From an uncultured Chloracidobacterium sp. (GTDB taxonomy: Bacteria; Acidobacteriota; Blastocatellia; Pyrinomonadales; Pyrinomonadaceae): 64,000 bases of DNA. The position numbers and the translations under genes are program-made. Below the pieces are notes generated by a model that had not been told where the DNA came from, did no database searches, and worked only from the letters and a program-made list of their open reading frames with translations. The stretch is taken from positions 1 to 64,000 of the forward strand of contig CALDGX010000091.1 in assembly GCA_937941715.1 (NCBI GenBank), written 5' to 3'. Below are positions 29,252-37,660 of this stretch, piece by piece. Each line of letters starts with the position of its first letter. Positions within the stretch are counted from its first letter, which is position 1.

Positions 29252-30400
29252 TCAGGCCGCGGCCTCATGTCTTTTCTTTGTTCGCCCGCGAAGCCACCGG
29301 CTAAATCGCCGAACCGCCAGCGAGAGGCCGGTATAGACCAGATAAGCCACGCCTAAACATGCGATAAATCCGATGATCTGGCCGACGATTCCAAATGACT
29401 CACCGGTGTGGGTAAAGCGGAACCACGAGCGTAGCTTCTGTGCCGAATTGCGATCAGCGTATGCGTCCCATTTGACCGTCGAGCCCGTTCCGGCGTCCAG
29501 CGTCAATGTCGACCGCGCAAAAATATTCCACGACTTGCCTTCGTCTATCGTAAATACCGCATCATTCGTCACCGGCAGCCTTAGCGAAATTGACTTTGCC
29601 CCGTTGGCGTGACGCTCGGCGGATGACCACAACAGATCAATGTTTGCCGGCACGGAGAAGGGTGAGGCGTCTGCCGGGCCGGGACTTGGTGCCGATCGCT
29701 GAGCCGAAGGTGCCTCGTTGCCCGTCAGCGTATAGAGAAGATTTGCGGCCCATTGATACGATATGACCGCGGCCGTGACGGTCAAGACCATCAGTACCAG
29801 CGAGCACCAAAATCCGACAACGTTGTGCCGGTTGAAGTCATTTGCCTTTCCGCTCAGGCCGGACTTGAACCACAGCCGTGGCGTCAATTGCCGCAATGTC
29901 AACTTTCGCGGAAACCAGATATAAATGCCGGTGATCGCGAGAAACAGGAACATCAAATTGCTCGCACCGGTGATCGCTTTGCCGGCGGCCCGGCCGTCGC
30001 CGGACAACCCGATCCAGCGATGGAGATCTGTCATCAGGCCGAAGAATTTGCGTACGTTCGCATTGCCCTCGCCCTTGATCGCCCCGGTGTAGGGATCGAC
30101 AAAGACACGCCCCTCGCGGCCCAGGGCGACCACCGCCGCCGCGGCCGGATCATCGGTCAAAAGCAGTGATGACGGCCTGGAATCGGGCCTCGCGGTCACG
30201 ACGCCATTGAGCAGCTCGTTCGCGGACAAGCGGCGCTCGCCGACCGAAACGAAACGTTGGCCGCGTTCGACGTATTCGGTTATGTTCTTTTCGAACGAGA
30301 GTGCGGCACCGGTGACGCACATGATAAAGATCACGATCCCGCCCAGAACCCCCGCGATCAGATGCAGCCAAAAGACGGCCTTTCGAAACGCTCTCATCAT
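29252..30400 (-). CDS. PepSY-associated membrane protein (PiuB-like)
   Basis: The protein has the architecture of iron-regulated PepSY_TM proteins: a first helix with a conserved His (KAVFWLHLIAGVLGGIVIFIMCVTGAALSFEK), a periplasmic PepSY-like region (VFVDPYTGAIKGEG), a second helix region (FFGLMTDLHRWIG, NLMFLFLAITGIYIWFPRK), a third (NVVGFWCSLVLMVLTVTAAVISY) and a C-terminal pair (FTHTGESFGIVGQIIGFIACLGVAYLVYTG). Conserved His residues in helices could bind heme. Relatives are found with siderophore receptors and may reduce or release ferric iron. The start codon overlaps the stop of the upstream CxxC gene (TAATG), and two Fur-like boxes lie upstream of that gene. Confidence 0.9.
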   Translation of the reverse strand: MMRAFRKAVFWLHLIAGVLGGIVIFIMCVTGAALSFEKNITEYVERGQRFVSVGERRLSANELLNGVVTARPDSRPSSLLLTDDPAAAAVVALGREGRVFVDPYTGAIKGEGNANVRKFFGLMTDLHRWIGLSGDGRAAGKAITGASNLMFLFLAITGIYIWFPRKLTLRQLTPRLWFKSGLSGKANDFNRHNVVGFWCSLVLMVLTVTAAVISYQWAANLLYTLTGNEAPSAQRSAPSPGPADASPFSVPANIDLLWSSAERHANGAKSISLRLPVTNDAVFTIDEGKSWNIFARSTLTLDAGTGSTVKWDAYADRNSAQKLRSWFRFTHTGESFGIVGQIIGFIACLGVAYLVYTGLSLAVRRFSRWLRGRTKKRHEAAA

Positions 30401-30633
30401 TAATGGACACTCTCCGAGGCCACGCCGGCAAACTCAGCCGGATCCGTCGCGATCATTTCCCAACGGCTGTAGTGGATCTCCACCGCCGTTTGAATAAGAC
30501 CGGCAAACTCTTCGCGGTCAAGGCTGGCTATTGACTCTCCGGCGGACAAATGTACTTTTCCGCATCGCTCGCAATGCCACAATTTGACCCCGTTTTGTGA
30601 ACCCGGCCTCCGGGCCGTCCTCGTTATCTCCAT
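30400..30633 (-). CDS. Small CxxCG zinc-ribbon-like protein, first gene of the iron-linked operon
   Basis: From the ATG at 30633 (with AAAGGCGAA upstream) the 77-residue product reads MEITRTARRPGSQ, then LWHCERCGKVHLSAGESIASLDREEFAGLIQ. The CxxCG-x-VHL plus L-x-x-EEF layout resembles a group of small uncharacterised proteins (DUF6686-like, recalled from memory) found near iron-transport genes. The frame runs on to 30783, but that extension covers a Fur-like box and reads as non-protein, so I reject it. The gene shares TAATG with the PepSY gene, indicating coupling. A role in iron handling is inferred from context only. Confidence 0.7.
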   Translation of the reverse strand: MEITRTARRPGSQNGVKLWHCERCGKVHLSAGESIASLDREEFAGLIQTAVEIHYSRWEMIATDPAEFAGVASESVH

Positions 30634-30766
30634 TTCGCCTTTTCTGCCTCCGGGAATTTCTCTGCATGTACGGGCACGGTCTTTCGGACGGAGCAATTTC
30701 CTCCATTGCCCTCGCCTCAACGAAAACAAGCCGCACCTCGTCGAATGATGAATCGAAAAATAGTTC

Positions 30767-30783
30767 TTGAAAGTGACTTTCAA
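30767..30783. promoter_or_regulatory. Fur-like box 1
   Basis: TTGAAAGTGACTTTCAA is a perfect palindrome containing the 7-1-7 arrangement TGAAAGT-G-ACTTTCA. This fits the Fur heptamer pattern TGATAAT-x-ATTATCA at the outer TGA/TCA positions. It lies a few bases downstream of the predicted transcription start of the minus-strand promoter at 30795-30823. Confidence 0.65.
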
Positions 30784-30794
30784 TAATAGAAGAG

Positions 30795-30823
30795 AGAATA
30801 CGGGACTAAAGCGAGGATGTCAA
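30795..30823 (-). promoter_or_regulatory. Sigma-70-type promoter of the PepSY operon
   Basis: On the minus strand, TTGACA (30823-30818) is followed by a 17-base spacer and TATTCT (30800-30795). This is a near-consensus promoter directed at the CxxC-PepSY operon, bracketed on both sides by Fur-like boxes. Confidence 0.75.
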
Positions 30824-30828
30824 ATTAG

Positions 30829-30848
30829 TTGAAAGTGATTTTCATTAA
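30829..30848. promoter_or_regulatory. Fur-like box 2
   Basis: TTGAAAGTGATTTTCATTAA contains TGAAAGT-G-ATTTTCA (30830-30844), a 7-1-7 inverted repeat with one mismatch. It is nearly identical to box 1 and sits just upstream of the -35 element. Confidence 0.65.
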
Positions 30849-30866
30849 CCCGGCCCGACCGGATCC

Positions 30867-31661
30867 TTATTTGCCGGTGAAATTGGCTGGGCGCTTTTCA
30901 AAAAAGGCCATTACGCCCTCGCGAAAATCGTCCGAACGGCCTGATTCGATCTGGCACTCGTGCTCAAGTGCAAGCTGGCCGTCGAGGCTGTTGGAGAACG
31001 TGGAATTGAGCATTCGCTTTATACGGCCGATCGATCCGGTCGGGCCGGCGGCGAGTTTGTCGGCGATCGACCGGGCCTCGTCCAAAAGACTTTCGGCAGG
31101 CACGATCCGGTTTATCATCCCGATCTGAAGGGCCCGTTCGGCGTCGATCGTTCCGCCGAGCATAAACAACTCGGCAGCGAGCTTTTCGCCCACCGCTCTC
31201 GGGAGAAAGTATGTTCCGCCGCAGTCCGGCGACAGCCCGATCCGAACGAACGCCTCGTTAAAGGTCGCATTCTCATCGGCGACGACAAGGTCGCACGCAA
31301 GTGCGAAATTGGTACCGGCACCCGCGCAGACCCCATTTACAGCCGCGACAAATGGGATCGGTGCCTCGCGTATCAGTTGGATCACACCGTGAAGTGCCGC
31401 CAGCGGATCTTCGAGAAACGCCTCGATGCGGCCTTCCCTTTCCCACATCGACCGCATCTCGCGCAGATCGCCGCCGGAACAAAATGCGCGGCCGTTTCCG
31501 GTAAGCACCACGGCCCTTGCCCCGCCATTGACAGCCTCGCGACAGGCGGCAAGCAGATCGGTCGTCAACTGCAGAGAAAGCGCGTTCAGGGCCTCGGGCC
31601 GGTTCAGCGTGATGATCGCGACGCGGCCGTCGAAACCATAATCTACTGTTTCAGATCGCAT
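30867..31661 (-). CDS. Enoyl-CoA hydratase/isomerase family protein
   Basis: This is a crotonase-fold protein of 264 residues acting on acyl-CoA thioesters. NRPEALNALS, FCSGGDLREM (first oxyanion-hole segment) and VAAVNGVCAGAGTNFALACDLVVA (second oxyanion-hole segment) are diagnostic. NEAFVRIGLSPDCGGTYFLPRAVG carries an acidic/Asp position (SPD) seen in isomerase-type members such as PaaG-like proteins. It could be hydratase or isomerase. The gene follows the zinc-ribbon gene by 54 bases on the same strand, and no other beta-oxidation genes are adjacent. Confidence 0.9.
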   Translation of the reverse strand: MRSETVDYGFDGRVAIITLNRPEALNALSLQLTTDLLAACREAVNGGARAVVLTGNGRAFCSGGDLREMRSMWEREGRIEAFLEDPLAALHGVIQLIREAPIPFVAAVNGVCAGAGTNFALACDLVVADENATFNEAFVRIGLSPDCGGTYFLPRAVGEKLAAELFMLGGTIDAERALQIGMINRIVPAESLLDEARSIADKLAAGPTGSIGRIKRMLNSTFSNSLDGQLALEHECQIESGRSDDFREGVMAFFEKRPANFTGK

Positions 31662-31715
31662 ATTTGTTATTTTTTATCGGAACGCCGTTTTGGCGTGAAC
31701 AGTTCAGTTCGGCGG

Positions 31716-31991
31716 TTAGCGGTGCCTCGACCGGCTTGATTCGTGACAGTCCTTGCACAGAACGGACCGACCGACCTTCGGTTGAAACGGCACCTGGTCG
31801 TGCTTGCCGCAATGGTCGCAGACGATGTCGAACTTGCTTGGCGCATCGGGCCTGAGTGCCGCCTTCTTAGACCGGCAAGCGGTACACCGCTGCGGCGGCA
31901 TCATATTACGCTGGTAAAATATCTCCTGATCCTTTTCAGAAAAGATAAAGATTTCTCGGCATTGAATACAAGGGATCTCGATGTCCGGCAC
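31716..31991 (-). CDS. Small double zinc-ribbon protein
   Basis: The best start is a GTG at 31991, because AAGGAG lies eight bases upstream (32005-32000). The product then begins PDIEIPCIQCREIFIFSEKDQEIFY, the normal N-terminus of this family. Four CxxC pairs are visible: CIQC, CTAC (in PPQRCTACRSKK), CDHC and CKDC, giving two probable zinc ribbons. This is a common small bacterial protein of unknown function (zf-trcl/CxxC-type), possibly nucleic-acid binding. A longer frame upstream has an ATG at 32045 with no ribosome site. It lies in one direction with the HDAC-family and enoyl-CoA hydratase genes. Confidence 0.82.
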   Translation of the reverse strand: MPDIEIPCIQCREIFIFSEKDQEIFYQRNMMPPQRCTACRSKKAALRPDAPSKFDIVCDHCGKHDQVPFQPKVGRSVLCKDCHESSRSRHR

Positions 31992-32050
31992 GGCATTGTC
32001 TCCTTTCTCAGCGGCTAACGGCTTGATATACGCCGAGTTTATCATATTCG

Positions 32051-32995
32051 CTACGGATGGCTGAGTTCTGCCACGTGATTCCGTACCGATTCGCCAAGGG
32101 TCGTCAAGTTGTAACCGCCCTCCAGACAAGATACTATCCGGCCGCCGCACGCGTCGTCCGCCCACTGCCGCACCGAGGCGGTCATCGCCGAATAATCCGG
32201 ATCCTCCAACTGCAGTTGTCCGAGCGGATCTGTCCGATGGGCGTCAAAACCGGCCGAGATAAAGATCAGATCCGGCTTGAACCGTCTGGAAATATCTTCA
32301 AGTGCCGCGTCAAACATCCGGCGTTGCTCTGCCGCCCTCGTCTTTGCCTTGACGGGTACATTGAGAGTCGTTCCCAATCCGCGGCCGTGGCCGGTCTCGC
32401 CACGTGCTCCGGTTCCCGGGTACCAAGGGTATTGGTGCATCGAGAAAAAGTGCACGGTCGGGTCGACGTAAAAGATCCCTTGGGTACCGTTCCCGTGGTG
32501 GACATCCCAGTCTATGATCGCGACACGCTCGACTTCTTTGTAATTATTTTGGGCATAGCGGGCGGCGACCGCGACGTTATTGAAAATGCAAAACCCCATC
32601 GCGTGCTCACCGGTCGCGTGGTGTCCCGGCGGACGCACCGCGACAAACGCGTTATCCGCTTCGCCCTGCATCACCGCGTCGACTCCGGCGACTGCTCCGC
32701 CGGCGGCGAAGAGTGAAGCGTCGAAAGACTGGATCGAGACCGTCGTGTCGGCGTCAAGGCGATCAAGGCCGTTTTCAAACGCGCCTTCGACCCGTTTGAA
32801 ATGCTGCGCCGAGTGAACAGCCTGGATGAGCCCCTTCGATGCCTTTTCAGGCGTGATCTCGATCAGGCTTTCCCATAACGCCAGATCACCGCGAAGTGCT
32901 TCCATTACCGCGGCATATCGCTGTGGGGTTTCCGGGTGTCCGATGCCTGTTTCGTGCTTTTGGTAGATGGGGTGATGGATCAGTGCGGTTTTCAT
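32051..32995 (-). CDS. HDAC-family (acetylpolyamine/acetoin-type) deacetylase
   Basis: This is a zinc-dependent amidohydrolase of the class II histone-deacetylase superfamily. The start MKTALIHHP at 32995 is typical. The catalytic signature is RPPGHHATGEHAMGFCIFNNVAVAA (two adjacent His), with zinc ligands in IIDWDVHHGNGT (Asp-x-His) and SAGFDAHRTDPLG (Asp). EGGYNL near the end is also conserved. In bacteria such enzymes act on acetylpolyamines, acetylated proteins or other N-acetyl amides; the target is unknown. It diverges from the hydroxyproline operon over a 126-base gap. Confidence 0.93.
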   Translation of the reverse strand: MKTALIHHPIYQKHETGIGHPETPQRYAAVMEALRGDLALWESLIEITPEKASKGLIQAVHSAQHFKRVEGAFENGLDRLDADTTVSIQSFDASLFAAGGAVAGVDAVMQGEADNAFVAVRPPGHHATGEHAMGFCIFNNVAVAARYAQNNYKEVERVAIIDWDVHHGNGTQGIFYVDPTVHFFSMHQYPWYPGTGARGETGHGRGLGTTLNVPVKAKTRAAEQRRMFDAALEDISRRFKPDLIFISAGFDAHRTDPLGQLQLEDPDYSAMTASVRQWADDACGGRIVSCLEGGYNLTTLGESVRNHVAELSHP

Positions 32996-33121
32996 AACTA
33001 GACGGAAAGTCAGATTAACACAATTACCCTCGGACCATAATGCACAGGCCCAAAGGCGGGCAGATATGTCGGGCCGTGCCTTCAAATGCCTGTGTATCAA
33101 TGGTATATTTCCCTTGAACTT

Positions 33122-34066
33122 ATGTCATTAAACGAAGTCACTCGGCTAAGGGCGATCGACTCTCATACCGGAGGCGAACCGACGCGTGTAGTTATCGGCG
33201 GATTTCCGGATCTCGGGCCGGGTTCGATGGCGGACAGGCTCGATGCCTTTCGCCGCGATCACGACAAATTGCGCTCCGCGGTCGTATGCGAACCTCGCGG
33301 GCATGACGCCGTCGTCGGTGCTCTGCTTTGCGATCCGGTCGACCCGACGGCGGCCGCGGGCGTCATTTATTTTAACAATGTCGGCTATCTCGGCATGTGC
33401 GGGCACGGCACGATCGGGCTCGTCAAAACGCTGGAGTACATGGGCCGGATCACCTCAGGGACGCATCGTATCGAGACACCGGTCGGCGATGTCGAGGCCA
33501 CGCTGAACGCCGACGGATCCGTCTCGATCACAAACGTACCGAGTTACCGCCACGCTAAGGACGTCGAGGTCGACGTTCCGGGAATTGGCGTGGCCAAAGG
33601 AGATATCGCCTACGGAGGCAACTGGTTCTTTCTGATCGGCGAGCATCCGTTGAATATAGAACTCGCGGATCTGGAAGCATTGACCCAATATTCGGTCGCC
33701 GTTCGTAACGCATTGAACGCAAACGGGATCACGGGTGCTGGCGGTGCCGAGATCGACCATATCGAATTATTTTCACCGACGCCGACGGCGGACAGTCGAA
33801 ATTTTGTGCTTTGCCCCGGCCTGGAGTACGACCGCTCGCCATGCGGTACCGGCACAAGTGCGAAGCTCGCCTGTCTGGTCGCCGACGGCAAACTCGATGA
33901 AGGTGACGTTTGGCGGCAGGAAAGCCTCATCGGCAGTGTCTTCGAAGGCAGAGTTAGACTCGACGGCGAGCGCATTATCCCGATCATCAGCGGAACTGCC
34001 CACGTCACAGCCGAACTTGATCTCGTTTTTGATAATGCCGACCCGTATCGCTTCGGTATCGTTTGA
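33122..34066 (+). CDS. 4-hydroxyproline 2-epimerase (proline racemase family)
   Basis: This cofactor-independent epimerase would convert trans-4-hydroxy-L-proline to cis-4-hydroxy-D-proline. The two catalytic cysteines are present: Cys93 in GMCGHGTIG and Cys241 in [25 protein letters not shown] is the family's N-terminal motif. Cys at both positions indicates a racemase/epimerase rather than a dehydratase. Context settles the substrate: all four downstream steps of the D-hydroxyproline pathway follow. It is the first gene of the operon, with a start at 33122 and only a weak ribosome site. Confidence 0.93.
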   Translation: MSLNEVTRLRAIDSHTGGEPTRVVIGGFPDLGPGSMADRLDAFRRDHDKLRSAVVCEPRGHDAVVGALLCDPVDPTAAAGVIYFNNVGYLGMCGHGTIGLVKTLEYMGRITSGTHRIETPVGDVEATLNADGSVSITNVPSYRHAKDVEVDVPGIGVAKGDIAYGGNWFFLIGEHPLNIELADLEALTQYSVAVRNALNANGITGAGGAEIDHIELFSPTPTADSRNFVLCPGLEYDRSPCGTGTSAKLACLVADGKLDEGDVWRQESLIGSVFEGRVRLDGERIIPIISGTAHVTAELDLVFDNADPYRFGIV

Positions 34067-34112
34067 TTTGATCGATAACCGTTAATTACCAAATTTGTAA
34101 TTGATCTGCCGG

Positions 34113-35225
34113 ATGAAATTTGACGTCGCTATCGTCGGAGGAGGAATTGTCGGTGCGGCGTGCGCCTATTCACTTTCGCGCGAGGGCCTGAAGGTCGTCG
34201 TGATCGAATCGGCCGGGATCGCGTCCGGCACGACCGCCGCGGGAATGGGCCACATCGTCGTTATGGACGACAGCGAGGCGCAATTCGCGTTGACGCGATA
34301 TTCGCAGCAGCTTTGGAATAAACTCGTCCCCGGGCTGCCAAAGCTCGCCGAATTCGAAAATTGCGGCACGATCTGGGTCGCTGCCGATGATGAAGAGATG
34401 GCAGAGGTCCGGCGAAAGCACAGCTTCTATGCCGAGCGGGGCATCAGGTCGGAGATCCTTGACGAGGCCTCGCTCAGTGCCGCTGAACCTAACCTTCGCC
34501 GGGGGCTCGCCGGGGGACTGCTTGTTAGCGGAGACAGCGTTGTCTATCAGTTGTTCGCGACGCGTTTCCTTATCGACACGGCAAAACGGAATGGTGCCGA
34601 GTTGATGGTCGGTAAAGACGTCGTTGGGATCGACGCCGATTCGGTCCTTATTTCCGACGGAACGACGATCAAATGCGGTAATGTCGTAAACGCTGCCGGC
34701 TTCACCGCCGCCGGGCTCTCACCGGGACTAAAGATCGCTAAACGGAAAGGCCATCTCATCATTACCGAACGCTATCCAAATTTTGCCCGGCATCAGCTTG
34801 TTGAACTCGGCTATCTCAAATCGGCACATGGCTCGGCGACGGATTCGGTCGCGTTCAACGTCCAGCCGCGAAGCACGGGACAGATCCTGCTCGGGTCATC
34901 AAGGCAATTCGGTGCCGTCGACGGTGAGATCGACCATGCGATACTGCGGCGGATGACGGCCCGGGCATTTGAGTACATGCCCGCGCTCAGAGATCTGTCG
35001 ACCGTCAGGGTCTGGACCGGTTTTCGTCCCGCGACGCCGGACAATTTGCCGTATATCGGTGCAATGCCCGGACAGGCTAATGTTTATATCGCCGCCGGCC
35101 ATGAGGGACTTGGGATTACAACGTCGCTCGGCACGGGAGAGTTGATCGCCGACGCGATCCTTGGCCGCGAGCCGGCGATCCCGGCCGAACCATATTCACC
35201 CGCGAGGGAGATCAAAGAACATTGA
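34113..35225 (+). CDS. FAD-dependent D-hydroxyproline dehydrogenase subunit (DadA/HcnC-like)
   Basis: This is a DAO-family flavoprotein that would oxidise cis-4-hydroxy-D-proline to 1-pyrroline-4-hydroxy-2-carboxylate. The dinucleotide motif is VAIVGGGIVGAACAYSLSREGLKVVVIE, followed by GTTAAGMGHIVVMDDSE. The C-terminal FAD segment is VRVWTGFRPATPDNLPYIG and GLGITTSLGTGELIAD. Its stop overlaps the TTG start of the 2Fe-2S subunit. The trio of this protein, a small ferredoxin-like subunit and an FAD/Fe-S subunit mirrors HcnABC-type (opine/hydrogen cyanide synthase-like) dehydrogenases used for D-hydroxyproline. Confidence 0.9.
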   Translation: MKFDVAIVGGGIVGAACAYSLSREGLKVVVIESAGIASGTTAAGMGHIVVMDDSEAQFALTRYSQQLWNKLVPGLPKLAEFENCGTIWVAADDEEMAEVRRKHSFYAERGIRSEILDEASLSAAEPNLRRGLAGGLLVSGDSVVYQLFATRFLIDTAKRNGAELMVGKDVVGIDADSVLISDGTTIKCGNVVNAAGFTAAGLSPGLKIAKRKGHLIITERYPNFARHQLVELGYLKSAHGSATDSVAFNVQPRSTGQILLGSSRQFGAVDGEIDHAILRRMTARAFEYMPALRDLSTVRVWTGFRPATPDNLPYIGAMPGQANVYIAAGHEGLGITTSLGTGELIADAILGREPAIPAEPYSPAREIKEH

Positions 35226-35461
35226 TCACATTGACCATTAACAACATTGCGATCTCGGTTGAGGACGGCACGACCGTCGCGGCGGCCATTCTGAACGCGG
35301 GCGAAGCTAAATTTCGCCGATCTGTCTCGGGCGGGGCTCGTGGGCCGCTGTGCGGGATGGGCATTTGCTTCGAGTGCCGCGTCACGATCGACGGCGTAAC
35401 ACTTCAACGCAGCTGTAACCTACCGGCGAGAGACGGGATGGAGGTCTCGACCGATGAGTAA
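35222..35461 (+). CDS. 2Fe-2S ferredoxin-like small subunit (HcnA-like)
   Basis: This 79-residue ferredoxin-like protein has the plant-type 2Fe-2S cysteine set: Cys in GPLCGMGICFECRVT, giving C-x4-C-x2-C, and a last Cys in LQRSCNLPAR. It would relay electrons in the three-subunit D-hydroxyproline dehydrogenase. Translation starts at a TTG overlapping the stop of the upstream flavoprotein gene, and its end overlaps the start of the next gene by eight bases. That tight packing fits a fixed-stoichiometry complex. Confidence 0.9.
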   Translation: MITLTINNIAISVEDGTTVAAAILNAGEAKFRRSVSGGARGPLCGMGICFECRVTIDGVTLQRSCNLPARDGMEVSTDE

Positions 35462-36701
35462 GGTCCGGGCCGAGGTACTCGTTATCGGCGGTGGTGCCGC
35501 CGGGATGTCGGCCGCACTCGCGGCGTCGGCATATGCGGACGTGACGGTCGTCGACGACAATCCGATGCTTGGCGGCCAGATATGGCGTGCCGAACTCGGC
35601 AAGATCAAGTCACCGGATGCCAAACGTCTTGTCGAACAGGTCAACTCGGGAAAGGTCAATATCATTAATAACGCACAGGTCTTTGGATCGGACAGTCACG
35701 GGTGCCTGCTTGCGGAAACACCTGACGGCACGATCGAGCTCACCTTCGAAAAACTCATACTTGCGACAGGTGCACGCGAACGCTTTTTGCCATTCCCCGG
35801 TTGGACGCTGCCGAACGTTCTCGGTGCGGGCGGCCTCCAGGCGATGGTAAAGGGTGGGCTAAATATTGCGGATACACGTGTTATTGTTGCCGGGACCGGA
35901 CCTTTGCTTCTGGCCGTTGCCGACCATCTTAAGGCGAAGGGCGCAAAGGTCATCTGCATCGCCGAACAGGCCCCGGCGTCGAAGATCCGCGGTTTTGCCC
36001 TCGGCCTCTGGCGGTTTCCGGCGAAGATCGCTCAGGGCGTTGCCCTGCGAATGCGTCTGCGTGATGTTCCGTATTGGACCGATTCATGGGTGACCGACTG
36101 CGTCAATGATGACGAAACAACGCACACGATCTCGGTGACCGTCTCGCAAAGCGGCGTGGCACGAACACTTGAGTGTGATCTCCTTGCCTGCGGATTCCAC
36201 CTCGTGCCAAATACCGAAGTCGCCGCCGTCCTCGGATGCCGCATCGATGACGGCACGGTCCGGGTCGACGAATTTCAACAAACATCTATCGCGAATATCT
36301 ATTGTGCCGGCGAACCGACCGGCATCGGCGGCGTTGAGGCATCACTGATCGAGGGCAAGATCGCCGGGCTTGCCGCGGCCGGCCAGATCGATGAAGCCCG
36401 CAGACACTTTGCCGAAAACGGCAAAACACGCCGATTTGGCGATGCCCTGAATGCGGCCTTTACCCTTCGCGACGAACTTAGATCGCTGGCATCTGCGGAC
36501 ACGGTCGTCTGTCGTTGTGAGGACGTCGAGTACGGCCGGCTTATCGAATTTGCGAATTCGCGTGAGGCAAAACTGCAAACGCGCTGTGGTATGGGCCCGT
36601 GCCAGGGCCGAATTTGCGGGCCGGCGAATGAATTTCTTTTCGGTTGGAAGCCCGGCACCGTGCGTCCGCCGATATTTCCCGTTAAAATGGAGGATCTATG
36701 A
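35454..36701 (+). CDS. FAD/NAD(P)-dependent dehydrogenase subunit with C-terminal Fe-S domain (HcnB-like)
   Basis: The 415-residue protein begins with VLVIGGGAAGMSAALAASA and VVDDNPMLGGQIWR, has a second nucleotide-binding motif (RVIVAGTGPLLLAVADHLKAKGAKVICIAEQ), and ends with a BFD-like 2Fe-2S domain: CRCEDVEYG, then TRCGMGPCQGRICG. This is the HcnB/SoxA-like layout. IYCAGEPTGIGGVEAS is the typical pre-C-terminal motif. With the neighbouring subunits it should form the D-hydroxyproline dehydrogenase. The stop overlaps the ATG of the deaminase gene (ATGA). Confidence 0.9.
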   Translation: MSKVRAEVLVIGGGAAGMSAALAASAYADVTVVDDNPMLGGQIWRAELGKIKSPDAKRLVEQVNSGKVNIINNAQVFGSDSHGCLLAETPDGTIELTFEKLILATGARERFLPFPGWTLPNVLGAGGLQAMVKGGLNIADTRVIVAGTGPLLLAVADHLKAKGAKVICIAEQAPASKIRGFALGLWRFPAKIAQGVALRMRLRDVPYWTDSWVTDCVNDDETTHTISVTVSQSGVARTLECDLLACGFHLVPNTEVAAVLGCRIDDGTVRVDEFQQTSIANIYCAGEPTGIGGVEASLIEGKIAGLAAAGQIDEARRHFAENGKTRRFGDALNAAFTLRDELRSLASADTVVCRCEDVEYGRLIEFANSREAKLQTRCGMGPCQGRICGPANEFLFGWKPGTVRPPIFPVKMEDL

Positions 36702-37612
36702 CAATGAAATGGAATGGCGTAATGCCCGCGATCACGACGTGCTTCGACGAAAACCTGAATATCGATCACGATTTCACCGCAAAGCACGTTAATTGGCTTG
36801 TCGATAACGGATGTACCGGCATCGTAACGAACGGAAGCCTGGGCGAAGGCGGCACTTTTTCCATGGACGAAAAGATCGCTCTCTGGAAAACTGTCGTCGG
36901 TGCCGTCGGCGATCGCGTGCCCGTGGTAGCCGCGATCGCGTCGATGACGACGTCCGAGGCGTGCGCACAGGCCGTCGAGGCCGCGTCCGCCGGTTGTTCG
37001 GGACTGATGGTGCTGCCGCCGTACGTTTATCGCGGCGATTGGCGTGAGATGAAGTACCATGTCACGCAGATCGCAAACGCTACTTCGCTGTCGTGCATGC
37101 TCTACAACAATCCCGTCGCGTACGGCACCGATTTTCTGCCCGAACAGGTTGCCGAGCTTGCAGCGGAACTGCCCAATCTTCACGCCGTCAAAGAATCCTC
37201 GACCGATGTTCGCCGCGTAACGGCGATCCGTGCTCTGTGCGGCGACCGGCTGGCACTGTTTGTCGGTGTCGACGATTGCATCGTCGAGGGAATTAAGGCC
37301 GGTGCGACCGGTTGGATCGCGGGGCTCGTCAGCGCGTTCCCAAGGGAATCGGTCGATCTTTTCAATTACGCGATGAACGGCGAAGACGAAAAGGCCCGCG
37401 AACTTTACGAGTGGTTCCTGCCGCTGCTGCGGCTCGACACCGTGCCTAAATTTGTCCAGCTTATCAAACTCGTTCAGGAGAAGGTCGGCTGGGGCAGCAC
37501 GCGGGTTCGCCCGCCGAGGCTCGAACTCGTCGGAATGGAACTCGACGAAACGCTGGCGATCATCGATCACGCCCTTGCGACGCGTCCCCGGCCCGATGCA
37601 GCCGCGGCGTGA
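36698..37612 (+). CDS. 1-pyrroline-4-hydroxy-2-carboxylate deaminase (DHDPS family)
   Basis: This is a Schiff-base lyase/deaminase of the dihydrodipicolinate synthase family. The catalytic Lys is Lys165 in LHAVKESSTDVRR and the conserved Tyr is Tyr136 in LYNNPV. GSLGEGGTFSMDEK replaces the more common GTTGE motif and fits hydrolase-type members. In the hydroxyproline pathway the enzyme turns the pyrroline-hydroxycarboxylate into 2-oxoglutarate semialdehyde with loss of ammonia. The function is assigned from family plus operon position; the sequence alone could not exclude another keto acid. Confidence 0.88.
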   Translation: MTMKWNGVMPAITTCFDENLNIDHDFTAKHVNWLVDNGCTGIVTNGSLGEGGTFSMDEKIALWKTVVGAVGDRVPVVAAIASMTTSEACAQAVEAASAGCSGLMVLPPYVYRGDWREMKYHVTQIANATSLSCMLYNNPVAYGTDFLPEQVAELAAELPNLHAVKESSTDVRRVTAIRALCGDRLALFVGVDDCIVEGIKAGATGWIAGLVSAFPRESVDLFNYAMNGEDEKARELYEWFLPLLRLDTVPKFVQLIKLVQEKVGWGSTRVRPPRLELVGMELDETLAIIDHALATRPRPDAAAA

Positions 37613-37660
37613 TGTTACCGAGGCCCGCGTTTGATCGCGGGCGAAACGCTCAACCAAATT

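Noticed and set aside
30634..30783. N-terminal extension of the small CxxC protein
   Set aside because: The extension covers a Fur-like box, reads as Arg/Cys-rich non-protein and would place the start within the operator. The ATG at 30633 has a ribosome site.
36299..37657. Open frame of 452 codons on the minus strand in the hydroxyproline operon
   Set aside because: It is antisense to two well-supported enzymes, the HcnB-like subunit and the deaminase, and is rich in Arg/His as expected for a shadow of high-GC coding DNA.
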